This document shows positions 35,162 to 44,368 of a stretch of DNA of 64,000 bases, piece after piece; within the stretch, counting starts at the first letter, position 1, and the number at the start of each line of letters is the position of its first letter. The stretch is taken from NCBI GenBank assembly GCA_958295865.1, contig CATQHF010000001.1:682001-746000 (forward strand), read 5' to 3'. The notes under the pieces were generated by a model. That model was not told where the DNA came from and made no database searches. It was given only the letters and a program-made list of their open reading frames with translations. This DNA comes from an uncultured Dehalococcoidia bacterium (lineage in GTDB: Bacteria; Chloroflexota; Dehalococcoidia; Lucifugimonadales; JADFKI01). The translations under genes were made by a program, and so were the position numbers.

Positions 35162-36064
35162 ATGGCTGAGCGAAAGATAGGCTATATCGGTCTGGGGAAT
35201 ATGGGCGGCGGGATGGCGTCGCATCTGGTTGCGAGCGGCTACGATGTAACGGTGTACGACCTGCGCGCCGATGCGGTGCGGGCGCTCGTGGACAAGGGCG
35301 CTGCCGCCGCGTCTTCGCCTAGGGAGGTTGCCGAGAAGTGCGATGTCATCATTTCGTCGCTGCCCACGCCGCAGAGCGTCGAGACTGCCGCGACGGGCGA
35401 GAATGGGCTGACGCTTGGGCTGAGCGCGGGCAAGGTGTATATCGATATGAGCACCATCGACCCGGATACGACGCGCAGGGTGGGCGCGGCGGTGCGGGCG
35501 ACGGGCGCTGAGATGCTGGATGTGCCGGTGGGCATGGGGCCGCAGCAGGCGGCGACGGGGCAGCTCACGCTGATGATTGGCGGCGATGCGAGCGTGGTCG
35601 AAGACTGCAAGGATGTGCTGGACACGCTGGGCGGGGAGCAGTTTTACTGCGGCGAACTCGGCGCGGGCGCGACTACGAAGATTGTCAACAACCTTGTGTC
35701 GTGCTCGGTCGCTACGCTGCTGGGCGAGGCCGTTACGCTGGGCGTGGCGGCGGGACTGGACCCGGAGCGACTGCGTAATGTGATGAACAACACTGCCGCG
35801 AGTACGCTGCACGGGCGCAGCTCGCTGAAGGCAAAGGCGTTCGCGCGCAACTTCGAGCCGGGCTTCAAACTGGCGTTGTCTCATAAGGACTTGGGACTTG
35901 CGGCGCAGCTTGCGGCGTCTCTGGGCGCGTCCAACATGATTGGCTCGGCGGCGTATCAGGTGCAGACGCTGGCGATGGGCAAGGGGCTGGGCAACGAGGA
36001 TCAGTATGCGGCTATCAAGGTGGCGGAGGAGACGGCGGGCGTGGAGGTAGGAATTAAGAATTAG
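35162..36064 (+). CDS. 3-hydroxyisobutyrate/6-phosphogluconate dehydrogenase-like protein
   Basis: A 300-residue beta-hydroxyacid dehydrogenase: Rossmann motif IGYIGLGNMGGGMA (residues 5-18), substrate loop DVPVGMGPQQAATGQL in place of the usual D-x-PVSGG, and catalytic Lys in TTKIVNNLV (about 172). It oxidises a 3-hydroxy acid with NAD(P)+. AAGGAGG six bases before ATG 35162 fixes the start; an upstream in-frame start at 35099 is less likely. The last five codons and stop (VGIKN) fall inside a dispersed repeat (AATTAAGAATTAGGAATTGG) also found at the end of mod. Confidence 0.88.
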   Translation: MAERKIGYIGLGNMGGGMASHLVASGYDVTVYDLRADAVRALVDKGAAAASSPREVAEKCDVIISSLPTPQSVETAATGENGLTLGLSAGKVYIDMSTIDPDTTRRVGAAVRATGAEMLDVPVGMGPQQAATGQLTLMIGGDASVVEDCKDVLDTLGGEQFYCGELGAGATTKIVNNLVSCSVATLLGEAVTLGVAAGLDPERLRNVMNNTAASTLHGRSSLKAKAFARNFEPGFKLALSHKDLGLAAQLAASLGASNMIGSAAYQVQTLAMGKGLGNEDQYAAIKVAEETAGVEVGIKN

Positions 36065-36290
36065 GAATTGGGTTTTGGTTAGGGTTGGGGTGCGGTGTTG
36101 CGCGGGCCGATGGCAACCGAAGGTCAAAGGCGGTTGCTGAAGTTTATGTAGCCGCGAGGTTGGGATTTTTGATTCCTCACTGCGTTCGGAATGACGGAGT
36201 GAGATCTTGGGATGACAGCGGGTTGAGGCGCTGTGTTTGGGATGTCTGGCGGCGGGGCGATGGGGGCGACTGGCAGTCGCCCCTACATTG
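36046..36290. repeat. R4, R2 and GC-palindrome repeats after the dehydrogenase
   Basis: R4 (GAATTAAGAATTAGGAATTG followed by GGTTTTGG) overlaps the stop at 36064 and extends to about 36100. An inverted R2 lies at about 36170-36195, and GGGGCGACTGGCAGTCGCCC at about 36265-36285. No gene is seen between 36065 and 36318. Confidence 0.7.
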
Positions 36291-36318
36291 GTTGGGGGCG
36301 CTTGCCCCGCCGCTGCTG

Positions 36319-37128
36319 TCAGCGGAAGGGTGGGTGGCGTTCGGGGCGGCGGGGCTTTTTGTTGCCGGGCAGGTGGCTTATTTCGGATAGGTAGTCGGTG
36401 TGTCCCTGGGAGATTTGCCTTGCGCTTTCTGCTGCTTTCTCTTCTATTCGCTCTGCTTCGGCTACTTCTTTCATGTGCGCTTCGGATACAGGCGCGTGGC
36501 TCTCGACTACCGCCGGGTGGTCTTCGTCTAGGTCGCGGCAGGCGCAGATGCAGTCGGGGTGGCAGGGGGAGTAGTAGGACATGAACTCCGGGTCGGGGGT
36601 GGAGGGGTTGCCGAATCCCCAGCTGAGCAGAACTTTGGCGGCTTCTATCCTGTCCCTTGGCTTGGCGTCTCGGTCGCGTCCTTCCAGTACTTCGTTGAGT
36701 ATCCTGACTATGCTTGCGCCTTCGCCGGTCTCAACGCGGATGCGGGCGACGAGCTTTTTGTTCAGCCTTTCGTGTTCGGGGCTGACTGCCTGCGTGGGGC
36801 CGTTCTCTCCCTGGGCGTCTTCCTTCTTTGCCTGCCGTTCCATCTTGGAACTGAGGCTGTTGATGAGTGCCTCGGCTTCTTGGAAGCCTAGTTTGAGCAG
36901 CAGGCGGGCGGCTTGCAGTCTGTGATGGGGCGTGGAATCTTGGTCGTCGCCGGTCATGATGGAGACGATGCTGCGTATGATGGTTCTGCCGTTGTCTGTT
37001 TCTTGGTGGACTAGGTGCTGGAGGTGCTCGATGGCGGTCGCGCAGTGCCTGTTGTCCAGGTGGTCATGTTGGGCATGGCTGTCCTGGCTGTCCTGTTGGT
37101 GTTGGTTTATGGGGGTTGGTTGGTTCAT
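36319..37128 (-). CDS. Conserved hypothetical protein with two helical repeats and a Cys cluster (copy 2)
   Basis: A 269-residue, near-identical inverted copy of the 1956-2768 protein. It lacks one Ala near residue 11 and differs at Q/A, S/T and Q/T positions in the N-terminal and middle parts. The two RxxAAxxLLxxGF units and CHPDCICAC are unchanged. Homology extends from the -35 promoter box to about ten bases past the stop. So few changes suggest recent copying or active gene conversion. Function unknown. Confidence 0.75.
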   Translation of the reverse strand: MNQPTPINQHQQDSQDSHAQHDHLDNRHCATAIEHLQHLVHQETDNGRTIIRSIVSIMTGDDQDSTPHHRLQAARLLLKLGFQEAEALINSLSSKMERQAKKEDAQGENGPTQAVSPEHERLNKKLVARIRVETGEGASIVRILNEVLEGRDRDAKPRDRIEAAKVLLSWGFGNPSTPDPEFMSYYSPCHPDCICACRDLDEDHPAVVESHAPVSEAHMKEVAEAERIEEKAAESARQISQGHTDYLSEISHLPGNKKPRRPERHPPFR

Positions 37129-37236
37129 TGGTTTTTCCCAAGGTTTTCAGGTGGTCAGGATTTCAGGGTTTTGGATTGTCAGGGATTAAGGTATCAGGTT
37201 GTTCGTGCTTGTTATGCAACTTATGTTCTTGGGGAT

Positions 37237-37265
37237 AGTATAGGTGAGGGTTTGTGTGATGTCAA
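37237..37265 (-). promoter_or_regulatory. Sigma-70-type promoter for copy 2
   Basis: Read on the minus strand: TTGACA (37265-37260), a 17-base spacer and TATACT (37242-37237). CCAAGAACATAAGTTGCAT downstream is shared with the copy-1 leader. Confidence 0.7.
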
Positions 37266-37319
37266 GGGGGGATTTCAATTAAAAATTGAAAATTAGGAAT
37301 TGGGAATGAGGGGGACGGG

Positions 37320-38215
37320 TGGTTCGCCCTTCGGCAGGCTCAGGAGGCTCACCACGAACGAAAAAATAGGCTTGCTGCGAGCGGAGTACGGGACTGGTGT
37401 GCATTGAGGGGATGGCTGTTGAGATTGTGTTGGGTATTGGGGTTGGTTGTGTGCGGAGATTTTTGATTCCTCACGCTGTTCGGAATGACAGAGAAAGTTG
37501 CTGTGGTGTGTTTGGAGTGGTGTGGTGTTGGAGGCACTGGATTCCTGCTTTCGCAGGAATGACGGGATGGGATTTCAAAATGTCCGCAAAACATAAGGAC
37601 GGTGGTTCGACAGGCTCACCACGAACGAAAAAATAGGCTTGCTACGAGCGGAGTATAGGGTTAGTGTGCGGAGATTTTTGATTCCTCACGCTGTTCGGAA
37701 TGACAGAGAAAGTTGCTGCGGTGTGTTTGGGATGGTGGGGGATTGGAGGCTCTGGATTCCTGCTTTCGCAGGAATGACGGGATGGGATTTCAAAATGTCC
37801 GCAAAACATAAGGACGGTGGTTCGACAGGCTCACCACGAACGAAAAAAAATAGACTTGCTACGAGCGGAGTATAGGGTTAGTGTGCGGAGATTTTTGATT
37901 CCTCACGCTGTTCGGAATGACAGAGAAAATTGCTGTGGTGTGTTTGGGATGGTGTGATATTGGAGGCTCTGGATTCCTGCTTTCGCAGGAATGACGGGAT
38001 GGGATTTCAAAATGTCCGCAAAACATAAGGACGGTGGTTCGACAGGCTCACCACGAACGAAAAAAAATAGGCTTGCTGCGAGCGGAGTATAGGGTTAGTG
38101 TGCGGGGATTTTTGATTCCTCACGCTGTTCGGAATGACAGGGGGCGGTGGGTTTGGAATGACAGGAAGGGGTTTGGAGGGACGGGGGGGTTGCATTTTAG
38201 GCGCTGGATTCCTGA
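37320..38215. repeat. Tandem array of about 216-bp composite repeat units
   Basis: Units start with R3 (GGTGGTTCGACAGGCTCACC) at 37601, 37816 and 38033, with a diverged first unit at about 37320; the spacing is 215-217 bp. Each unit holds, in order, R3, CTTGCTACGAGCGGAGTATA, an inverted R2 (GATTCCTCACGCTGTTCGGA), an inverted R1 (GGATTCCTGCTTTCGCAGGA) and TTTCAAAATGTCCGCAAAAC. The fourth unit decays after R2. No spacers of the CRISPR kind exist, and the short frames inside are repeats. Confidence 0.9.
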
Positions 38216-38248
38216 CGCTCTGAAAACCTGATTATCTGACATTCTGCG

Positions 38249-38467
38249 AGAAGATTGCATTGGTATAGTTTAGCCGTTGATGGGCGAGCGTTTTCGCCCC
38301 CATCCTAACCTTCCCCCAAGGGGGGAAGGGACAATCACGCCGTCGGATTGCGCTTGACAGCAGGCAACCTTCTCCAATCAAGGGGGGAGGGACAATCACA
38401 TCTGCGGCGTCCTCGCCTCGCCGACGAACCTTTCCCCGTCAAGGGGGAGGGACTGATGCGATTTTCT
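38249..38467. mobile_element. MITE-like element, AGAAAAT...family, 219 bp, perfect 9-bp target duplication
   Basis: The left end AGAAGATTGCATTGGT and inverted right end ACTGATGCGATTTTCT border the element. CATTCTGCG occurs directly outside both ends (38240-38248 and 38468-38476). The interior has three CCTTCCCCC-type hairpin arms and CTGCGGCGTCCTCGCCTCGC, as in the 1670 and 13561 elements. It lies just upstream of the promoter region of the large RCC1-like gene. Confidence 0.82.
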
Positions 38468-38485
38468 CATTCTGCGCGCGGGGGT

Positions 38486-38515
38486 TTGCAGACGGATATG
38501 CTTTTGTGGTAGTCT
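38486..38515 (+). promoter_or_regulatory. Possible promoter of the RCC1-like membrane protein gene
   Basis: TTGCAG (38486-38491), an 18-base spacer and TAGTCT (38510-38515), 19 bases beyond the MITE's right end and just past its 3' target duplication. Modest match only. Confidence 0.35.
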
Positions 38516-38646
38516 GTGCGCTGACAGCGTGAAGTTTTGGAATGATTGCACAATTTTAGGCGATATGCCCCGATTCCCTGAGTTCAATTTCTACCCGATG
38601 AAGGTTGCCCTCGCGCGCGCGCGAAGGCGGTTTGCTTCAAATTCTA

Positions 38647-38662
38647 CCCCCCCCCCCCCCCC
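38647..38662 (+). repeat. Homopolymer C16 tract beside the start of the RCC1-like gene
   Basis: Sixteen consecutive C residues lie ten bases ahead of ATG 38673. From upstream in-frame starts (GTG 38529, ATG 38565, ATG 38598) the tract would be coding (five prolines), and a change of one base would break the frame. Confidence 0.9.
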
Positions 38663-38672
38663 GTTGCAGCCC

Positions 38673-41600
38673 ATGCGAAGCATAACGCTCGCGTTCCTGC
38701 TCATCGCGCTTGTGGCGGCGCTTGCGGGCATTAGCATTAGCCTAGTAGCGGCGCAAGCGACGACCGACTACGACGATTTGTACGGCGGCGGCGTGGAGAG
38801 CCAGACGCAACCCGTGAGCGACGACGACCGCGAGTTCGTCTCTCTCGCCTTCGGACAAAGAGCGCATACCTGCGGCGTAACCGCCGCCAACACCATTCGC
38901 TGCTGGGGCGATACCCGCCTTGGACCCGTCCGCGCCACAGGTTACACGGATGTGGTTACGGGGCACAACTTCACCTGCGGGCTGCGCCTCGATGGGACGG
39001 TGGACTGCTGGGGAACAAACGCGAACAACCATCCCGGCACCCCGGTAGATGCCAATGACAATCCGATTACCTTCTCCATGCTGGACAGCTCGCAGAGTTT
39101 CGTCTGCGGCCTTCAGGACGGACAGAACAGCCAGACTGAAGGCATAGCGCGCTGCTGGGGCGATAACCAGAATGAGGCTGTGTTCAAAGTGCCGTCCGAC
39201 CTGGCTTCGGTCGCATTCTCTGATTTAGATGTCGCAGAGGGTGGAGCTTGCGCCTTGGTGAAGGACGGCGATGACGCCGGCAAGTTCAGGTGCTGGGGAA
39301 ATCTTTCCACATTTCTCGAAAGAGTCAAGAATGTGGGCGCCTCTGCCGATAGTACGCGGAAGACTGCGATACTTGGTACGAAGTTCCGCAGCATCAGCGT
39401 CTATCTTGACGAGGCTTGCGGAGTAGTGGATGAGGGGGCGGATACCGAAACGGGCGCGCTCATCTGCTGGGGAGGGCAGACTACCACAAACGATTCCGTA
39501 ACCGACTTATCCCTCACCAGTGATTTCACCTCTATCAAGTTTCGTTCCGTGTCTAATGCGAGGGAAAACGCCTGCGCGGTGAAAGCCGACCGTACCGTCG
39601 TGTGCTGGGGCGCTCCTAATTTCGATCAAGGGCAGGTGACCGTTCCGACCGCGCTTGCCAGCGCTACCTTCTCCAGTGTGTATGCAGGAAACTACTACTC
39701 TTGCGGCATTCTGGACGGGCAGAACATGCAGAGCGAGGGCGCAGTGAAATGCTGGGGCGATGGGAACTATGGGACGACCCACCCCGGGCGCAATCCGGGT
39801 CTTCACACCACAGGCGCGGCAGTCCCTTATGAGGAGCGCGCGTCTTTGCCCACGCTTGCCACCGGCTTAAACGCCATTAGCAGCGGTGGCTCAGCAACTT
39901 GCGGCATGACCACCGACTCCAAGATGGTGTGCTGGGGGAGCGGCCTATATGTCGATTTCCCTGAGGTGACGGGTGTAATGTCCTTCAGCGTCCGCACAAA
40001 TAACGCCTGCGCGCTGAGTACCGGCGGCGTGGTCACCTGCTGGGGAGCGGACCTTAATGGAATGTCCTCAGGGTCGGGGGCAAATATGGGCGTTGCAGCC
40101 GATCTCGACAATCTGACCTTTTCCGCCGTCAGCGCCGGCGCTTTCCAAGCCTGCGGCATTCTGGACGGGCAGAACATGCAGACCTCCGGCGTTGTGAGAT
40201 GCTGGGGGAACAACAGCTTCAATCAGACCACGCTTCCCACTGCGCTGACCTCCGCTACCTTTTCCTCTATCAGCGCCGGCGGCTATAACAGTTGCGGCAT
40301 TTTGGACGGGCAGAACATGCAGACCTCCGGCTCTGTGAAGTGCTGGGGGAACGACACCTACTCTCAGACCACGCTTCCCTCGGATGTGAGTTCCGCTACT
40401 TTTTCCGCCGTCAGCTCCGGCTGGGTGCATGCATGCGGCATATTGGACGGGCAGAACTCCCAGACCGCCGGCATTGTGAAGTGCTGGGGCGGCGCGAACT
40501 TCTCGACAGTCCCTATCACTATACCGCCCGAATTGGCGGAAGTGCCTTTCGCCCAAATCTCGGCTGCCTTTCCGCACACATGCGGGCTTACGCTGGTGGA
40601 GCGCCGCGTCCGCTGCTGGGGGAATACCGGAGGCAGCAGCGACTATGGTCAAACCGATATACCGCTGAAATATCAGTATGCGACCTTCACGGGTGTATCC
40701 ACCAGCCCTCGCCACACCTGCGCCGTTGACACGAATGGACGGGTCGCCTGCTGGGGTGCTGATGCCGCCCCGGACACGGATGGCATCCAAATCGCCAGGG
40801 GTTTTGTCATCGCGAATACCGGGCAAGCCGACCCACAGCCGCAGGCGGCGGGCGCTGCCGTGCCCGCCGCTCCGCCCCGGGAGGTCGCAATATCCGAAAC
40901 GGGCTTGGTTACATGGGAGAAGGCTACGACGCTCATCTATGGTCAGCAGTACCCTGTGCGCTGGGCTTCGGGAACTACCGCTCCGCGTGAATCGGACTTG
41001 ACCGCCGATTCGTCCGATGAGCGGCACGAACTGGTGCCGGAATCGAGTTGCGCCTCCGATGGAAGCTGTGAGCATCAGATTGTCCCGTTTGACCCAACCA
41101 AGCACTGGCTGGCGCAGGTGCGCTCCACAGGCGGCGCGGACCTCGACTGGCGGGAAGCGCGGCTTGCGTCTATTGTGGCTGACCTTCCCCCCACTCCGAC
41201 GCCAACGCGTCGCCCGACGAGGACGCCGACGTCCAGACCCACCAGCACGCCCACGCCCACGCCGACTTACACGGCAACACCGACGCCTACCGACACGCCT
41301 ACGCCTACGCCGACATATACACCGACGCCCACGCCTACTTACACGCCTACGCCTACGCCGACATATACGCCAACACCTACGCCAACTTATACGCCGACGC
41401 CAACGCCGACATACACCCCGACACCGACGCCTACATATACGCCAACGCCTACGCCGACATACACCCCGACGCCCACGCCCACTTACACTGCGACGCGCAC
41501 GCCCATGCCCGATAAGGTGCAAACGGCCGTCGCTCGCTCGCTTTCCCCTGTGCTGATAGGCTTTAGGGAAGTGATAGCTCAGGCGTCGGAAGGCGAAGCG

Positions 41601-42416
41601 GCGATGCTGACGGTGGAATCGAGCAGCGTCCTGTCTGCTCCCGTAGTCGTGCGCGTGCAGGCGATGCAGGGCACGGCGGACGATGCGGACTATGCGCCGT
41701 TCATGTCGGAGGAGTTGATCATCGAGCCCGGCTATCGCAGCGTACCCGTGTCGGTGCCGATAGTCGCTGACGACCTCGCGGAGATGCATGAGGTGTTTGC
41801 GCTGAGGCTGATACTGGTGAGCGCGCCTGCCCGCGTGGCGCTGAACCAGGTTTCATCGACCGCGCAGGTGGTCATACGGGGCGAGGACACGCCTGCTTCG
41901 CAGCAGCCCGCGCCCACGCAGACGGCGGCAGCGCCTGCGGCAACACCGACGGCAACGCCGACGCCCATGCTGGCGGCGGCGGATGCGCCCGCTTCTATGC
42001 CGACGCCCATGCTGATTGCGGCGAGCGCAGCTACCCCCGCGCCGACGCTGACGGCGACGCCAATGCCAGCGCCAATGTCAGCGCGCGCTGCGACGCCAAC
42101 CGCCACAGCGACGGCAATGGTGACCGCAACGGCAGCACGGCAGACGCCCACGACTGCGCCGATGCCGCCTGCGACAGCGACCGCCGCCGCGCCCTTGACG
42201 GCAGCGGCTGCTCAGCCTACGGCGATGCCGATGCCGAGCGCGACGCCGTCTGCCACCGCGCTGCCGACGCTCGATTCGACGCAGACACAGACTTCAAGCC
42301 TCGTCGGGCGGGCTTGGTGGCTGCTGCCGCTCTTGCTTGTCCCGCTTCTCGCCTATTATCTCTGGCGAGAGTGGATAGATAGACGAGCGGCTAAGGGTGC
42401 GCGCGAGTTCGACTAG
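38673..42416 (+). CDS. Large membrane protein: RCC1-like repeats, Thr-Pro linker, Calx-beta domain, C-terminal anchor
   Basis: 1247 residues from ATG 38673, where a signal peptide begins ([19 protein letters not shown]). Because C16 lies ahead of it, no Shine-Dalgarno is present, so an upstream in-frame start (38529, 38565 or 38598) is possible. About residues 45-720 hold roughly thirteen RCC1/BLIP-II-like units of the form [10 protein letters not shown]...VKCWG, each with two Cys. [12 protein letters not shown] linker (about 840-945) follows, then a Calx-beta domain ([14 protein letters not shown]...), a Pro/Ala/Thr-rich stalk, one membrane helix ([17 protein letters not shown]) and a basic tail. 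It is probably an exported, membrane-held recognition or adhesion protein. Confidence 0.8.
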   Translation: MRSITLAFLLIALVAALAGISISLVAAQATTDYDDLYGGGVESQTQPVSDDDREFVSLAFGQRAHTCGVTAANTIRCWGDTRLGPVRATGYTDVVTGHNFTCGLRLDGTVDCWGTNANNHPGTPVDANDNPITFSMLDSSQSFVCGLQDGQNSQTEGIARCWGDNQNEAVFKVPSDLASVAFSDLDVAEGGACALVKDGDDAGKFRCWGNLSTFLERVKNVGASADSTRKTAILGTKFRSISVYLDEACGVVDEGADTETGALICWGGQTTTNDSVTDLSLTSDFTSIKFRSVSNARENACAVKADRTVVCWGAPNFDQGQVTVPTALASATFSSVYAGNYYSCGILDGQNMQSEGAVKCWGDGNYGTTHPGRNPGLHTTGAAVPYEERASLPTLATGLNAISSGGSATCGMTTDSKMVCWGSGLYVDFPEVTGVMSFSVRTNNACALSTGGVVTCWGADLNGMSSGSGANMGVAADLDNLTFSAVSAGAFQACGILDGQNMQTSGVVRCWGNNSFNQTTLPTALTSATFSSISAGGYNSCGILDGQNMQTSGSVKCWGNDTYSQTTLPSDVSSATFSAVSSGWVHACGILDGQNSQTAGIVKCWGGANFSTVPITIPPELAEVPFAQISAAFPHTCGLTLVERRVRCWGNTGGSSDYGQTDIPLKYQYATFTGVSTSPRHTCAVDTNGRVACWGADAAPDTDGIQIARGFVIANTGQADPQPQAAGAAVPAAPPREVAISETGLVTWEKATTLIYGQQYPVRWASGTTAPRESDLTADSSDERHELVPESSCASDGSCEHQIVPFDPTKHWLAQVRSTGGADLDWREARLASIVADLPPTPTPTRRPTRTPTSRPTSTPTPTPTYTATPTPTDTPTPTPTYTPTPTPTYTPTPTPTYTPTPTPTYTPTPTPTYTPTPTPTYTPTPTPTYTPTPTPTYTATRTPMPDKVQTAVARSLSPVLIGFREVIAQASEGEAAMLTVESSSVLSAPVVVRVQAMQGTADDADYAPFMSEELIIEPGYRSVPVSVPIVADDLAEMHEVFALRLILVSAPARVALNQVSSTAQVVIRGEDTPASQQPAPTQTAAAPAATPTATPTPMLAAADAPASMPTPMLIAASAATPAPTLTATPMPAPMSARAATPTATATAMVTATAARQTPTTAPMPPATATAAAPLTAAAAQPTAMPMPSATPSATALPTLDSTQTQTSSLVGRAWWLLPLLLVPLLAYYLWREWIDRRAAKGAREFD

Positions 42417-42460
42417 GGTCTTTCAGTTGTCAGGCTGAATGGAGTGAGGGGGCTGAGGGG

Positions 42461-43870
42461 TTAGTTGAGCTTTTTCAGGCGGCGGCGTATTACTCTTGGC
42501 CAGTAGGTTAGCGATACGATTGTGGCTAGGGTGGCTATTATGGCGGCGATTAGGTAGGTGTCGCGGAAGGCTAGGACGAATGCCTGGGTTGGTTGGGCGG
42601 CGGCGGTTTCGTGTAGGGCGAGGCGCGCGGCGAAGAGGGCGCTCATTAGGGCGACGCTGGTTACTATGCCGAGGCTCATGGACATGGCTATGAGCGCGCC
42701 GCCAGCGCCTAGGCGGTCGCGGGGCATTGCGCCCATTATGAGCGTGGCGTTTGCCGCCTGAAATAGTCCCATGCCGACTCCGCCGACTGCCATGCGTATT
42801 GCTACATCGGCGACGCCGGAGTCGGCGCTCAGTGTGCTGAACCAGAGCATTGTGATGGCGGCGATTGCCAGTGCGGTGGTGGTGATGTAGGCGGGGGGCA
42901 TCTTGTCGGATAGCCAGCCTCCGATGGGCGCGACGCCGCCTGCGATTACGGGCGTGAGCATCAGCAGGAAGCCGAGCGCTTTGGCGTCCACTTTCAGCAC
43001 ATCGGATACATAGAACGGCAGTATGAACAGGTTGACGAATGTCGCCATGAACATGAGGAATGACGCAGTGATGACGGGCGCGAGCAGGGGATGTGTCAGC
43101 ATTTTGGGGTCGAACACGGGGTTGGGTATTTTTCGTTCCCATCGCAGAAAGAGCGTCAATGACGCTATCGCGCCAACTCCGAGTGTCAGGGTTGCGGGCG
43201 ATAGCCAGCCGCTTCTGCCTCCAATCGTGAGGAATAGCACCAGCGCGGCTAGTCCGACGAATGCCAATGCCGCGCCGCGCAGGTCGAAGTTTTTTCTGCC
43301 GTCGGATGCGGCGGGCGCTTGCAGGATTATGAGGGCGAGCAGGATGGTAATGAGGGTGAGCGGCACGCGGGCGAGGAATATGGCGCGCCAGCCGAAGCTG
43401 TCCACAAGCACGCCGCCGCCAAGCGTTGCGGCTATCATTCCGAGGGTGGAGATGGCGGACATAAGCCCGAGCGCTCTGCCGCGCTGCTCGGACGGGAATA
43501 TGCCGGTTACGAGCGCGGGCGCGGATGCCGCAATCAGCCCGTTGCCGACTGCTTGCATTACGCGCAGACCAAGCACGAATGGGAGCGTCGGCGCTAAGCC
43601 AATCAGCAGCACGGCGAGGGCATACGCCGCCAGCCCGATGATATAGAAGCGGCGCAAGCCGTACACGTCGGCGGCGCTGCCCAGCCCAAGCTGGAGGCTG
43701 GTGGAGCCGCCGACATATAGCACGATTATCCACTGAACTGTGCGGAGGTCGGTGTTCAGGTCGGCGGTGATGTCGGGCAGGGCGACATTGACGGCAAGGT
43801 CGAGCGAGCATAGGAACATGCCGAGCGCCGCCGCCACCAGCCCAAGCCACTTGTTCGCCGCGCCGCGCAC
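42461..43870 (-). CDS. DHA2-family (EmrB/QacA-like) MFS exporter
   Basis: A 469-residue transporter with about 14 hydrophobic helices. DHA2 signatures: LDLAVNVALPDI in helix 1 (motif D1), WIIVLYVGGSTSLQLGLG, the loop GSAADVYGLRRFY, LRVMQAVGNGLIAASAPA and the motif C-like LGMIAATLGGGVL with FGWRAIFLARVP. Such proteins export drugs or small metabolites in exchange for protons. It is the last gene of a three-gene minus-strand operon, 14 bases after the deaminase gene, so its substrate may be linked to the operon's chemistry. Confidence 0.88.
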   Translation of the reverse strand: MRGAANKWLGLVAAALGMFLCSLDLAVNVALPDITADLNTDLRTVQWIIVLYVGGSTSLQLGLGSAADVYGLRRFYIIGLAAYALAVLLIGLAPTLPFVLGLRVMQAVGNGLIAASAPALVTGIFPSEQRGRALGLMSAISTLGMIAATLGGGVLVDSFGWRAIFLARVPLTLITILLALIILQAPAASDGRKNFDLRGAALAFVGLAALVLFLTIGGRSGWLSPATLTLGVGAIASLTLFLRWERKIPNPVFDPKMLTHPLLAPVITASFLMFMATFVNLFILPFYVSDVLKVDAKALGFLLMLTPVIAGGVAPIGGWLSDKMPPAYITTTALAIAAITMLWFSTLSADSGVADVAIRMAVGGVGMGLFQAANATLIMGAMPRDRLGAGGALIAMSMSLGIVTSVALMSALFAARLALHETAAAQPTQAFVLAFRDTYLIAAIIATLATIVSLTYWPRVIRRRLKKLN

Positions 43871-43884
43871 GGTCGTTTGCGTAG

Positions 43885-44325
43885 CTAAGTCCTATCTTCC
43901 GGAGTGAGTAGGGGCAGGTCGGGGTTGGCTTGGATGAATGCTTGGACGAGCCGCTTTGCCTCGTCCAGTTGGAGGTCGATGACCTCTACGCCGTGCCTCT
44001 TCATCATCTCGATTCCTTCGCCGGAGTTATCCGATTCCGCGGCGACTACCTTTGCTATGCCGAACTGCACGACCGCTCCGGCGCACATGTGGCAGGGCAT
44101 CATCGTGGTGTAGATGGTCATGCCGCTAAAGTCTTGTGTGCTTTTGCTCGCGTTGAATAGGCAGTTCATCTCGGCGTGCATCGTGGGCGTGGAGTCTTGC
44201 AGACGGCGATTGCGCCCGGTGGCGATGATGGCGTCGCCGTCCACGAGCGCCGCGCCGATTGGAACGCCGCCTTCCTCCGCGCCAAGCCGCGCTTCATCCA
44301 GGGCCGCTTGCATAAACTTGTCCAT
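43885..44325 (-). CDS. Nucleoside/cytosine deaminase-like protein (Fcy1-like)
   Basis: A 146-residue zinc-dependent deaminase. Zinc ligands and catalytic Glu are in TMHAEMN (about residues 48-54) and PCHMCAGAV (about 76-84). The start LGAEEGGVPIGAALV and the tail GHEV-like RHGVEVIDLQLDEAKRLVQAFI resemble yeast cytosine deaminase more than TadA. The likely reaction is deamination of cytosine or a related base, but substrate is inferred. ATG 44325 has GGGAGG nine bases upstream; the longer frame reading back into ggt is not used. Middle gene of the ggt operon. Confidence 0.82.
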   Translation of the reverse strand: MDKFMQAALDEARLGAEEGGVPIGAALVDGDAIIATGRNRRLQDSTPTMHAEMNCLFNASKSTQDFSGMTIYTTMMPCHMCAGAVVQFGIAKVVAAESDNSGEGIEMMKRHGVEVIDLQLDEAKRLVQAFIQANPDLPLLTPEDRT

Positions 44326-44368
44326 TCGCCACCTCCCGTTTGTGCGGCAACGCTGCCGTAACGCCTGC

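Noticed and set aside
34316-36127. Long minus-strand open frame opposite tauE and the dehydrogenase
   Set aside because: It is an antisense shadow in GC-rich DNA. The protein is Arg/His-rich with no domain, while both plus-strand genes have clear families.
37320-38215. Possible CRISPR array
   Set aside because: The repeated unit is about 216 bp and continuous; there are no unique spacers, and the parts occur singly elsewhere as palindromic repeats. No cas gene is in the window.
40068-41789. 573-codon minus-strand open frame opposite the RCC1-like gene
   Set aside because: Mirror of the Thr-Pro linker and repeats (runs of Arg/Cys); no independent evidence of coding.
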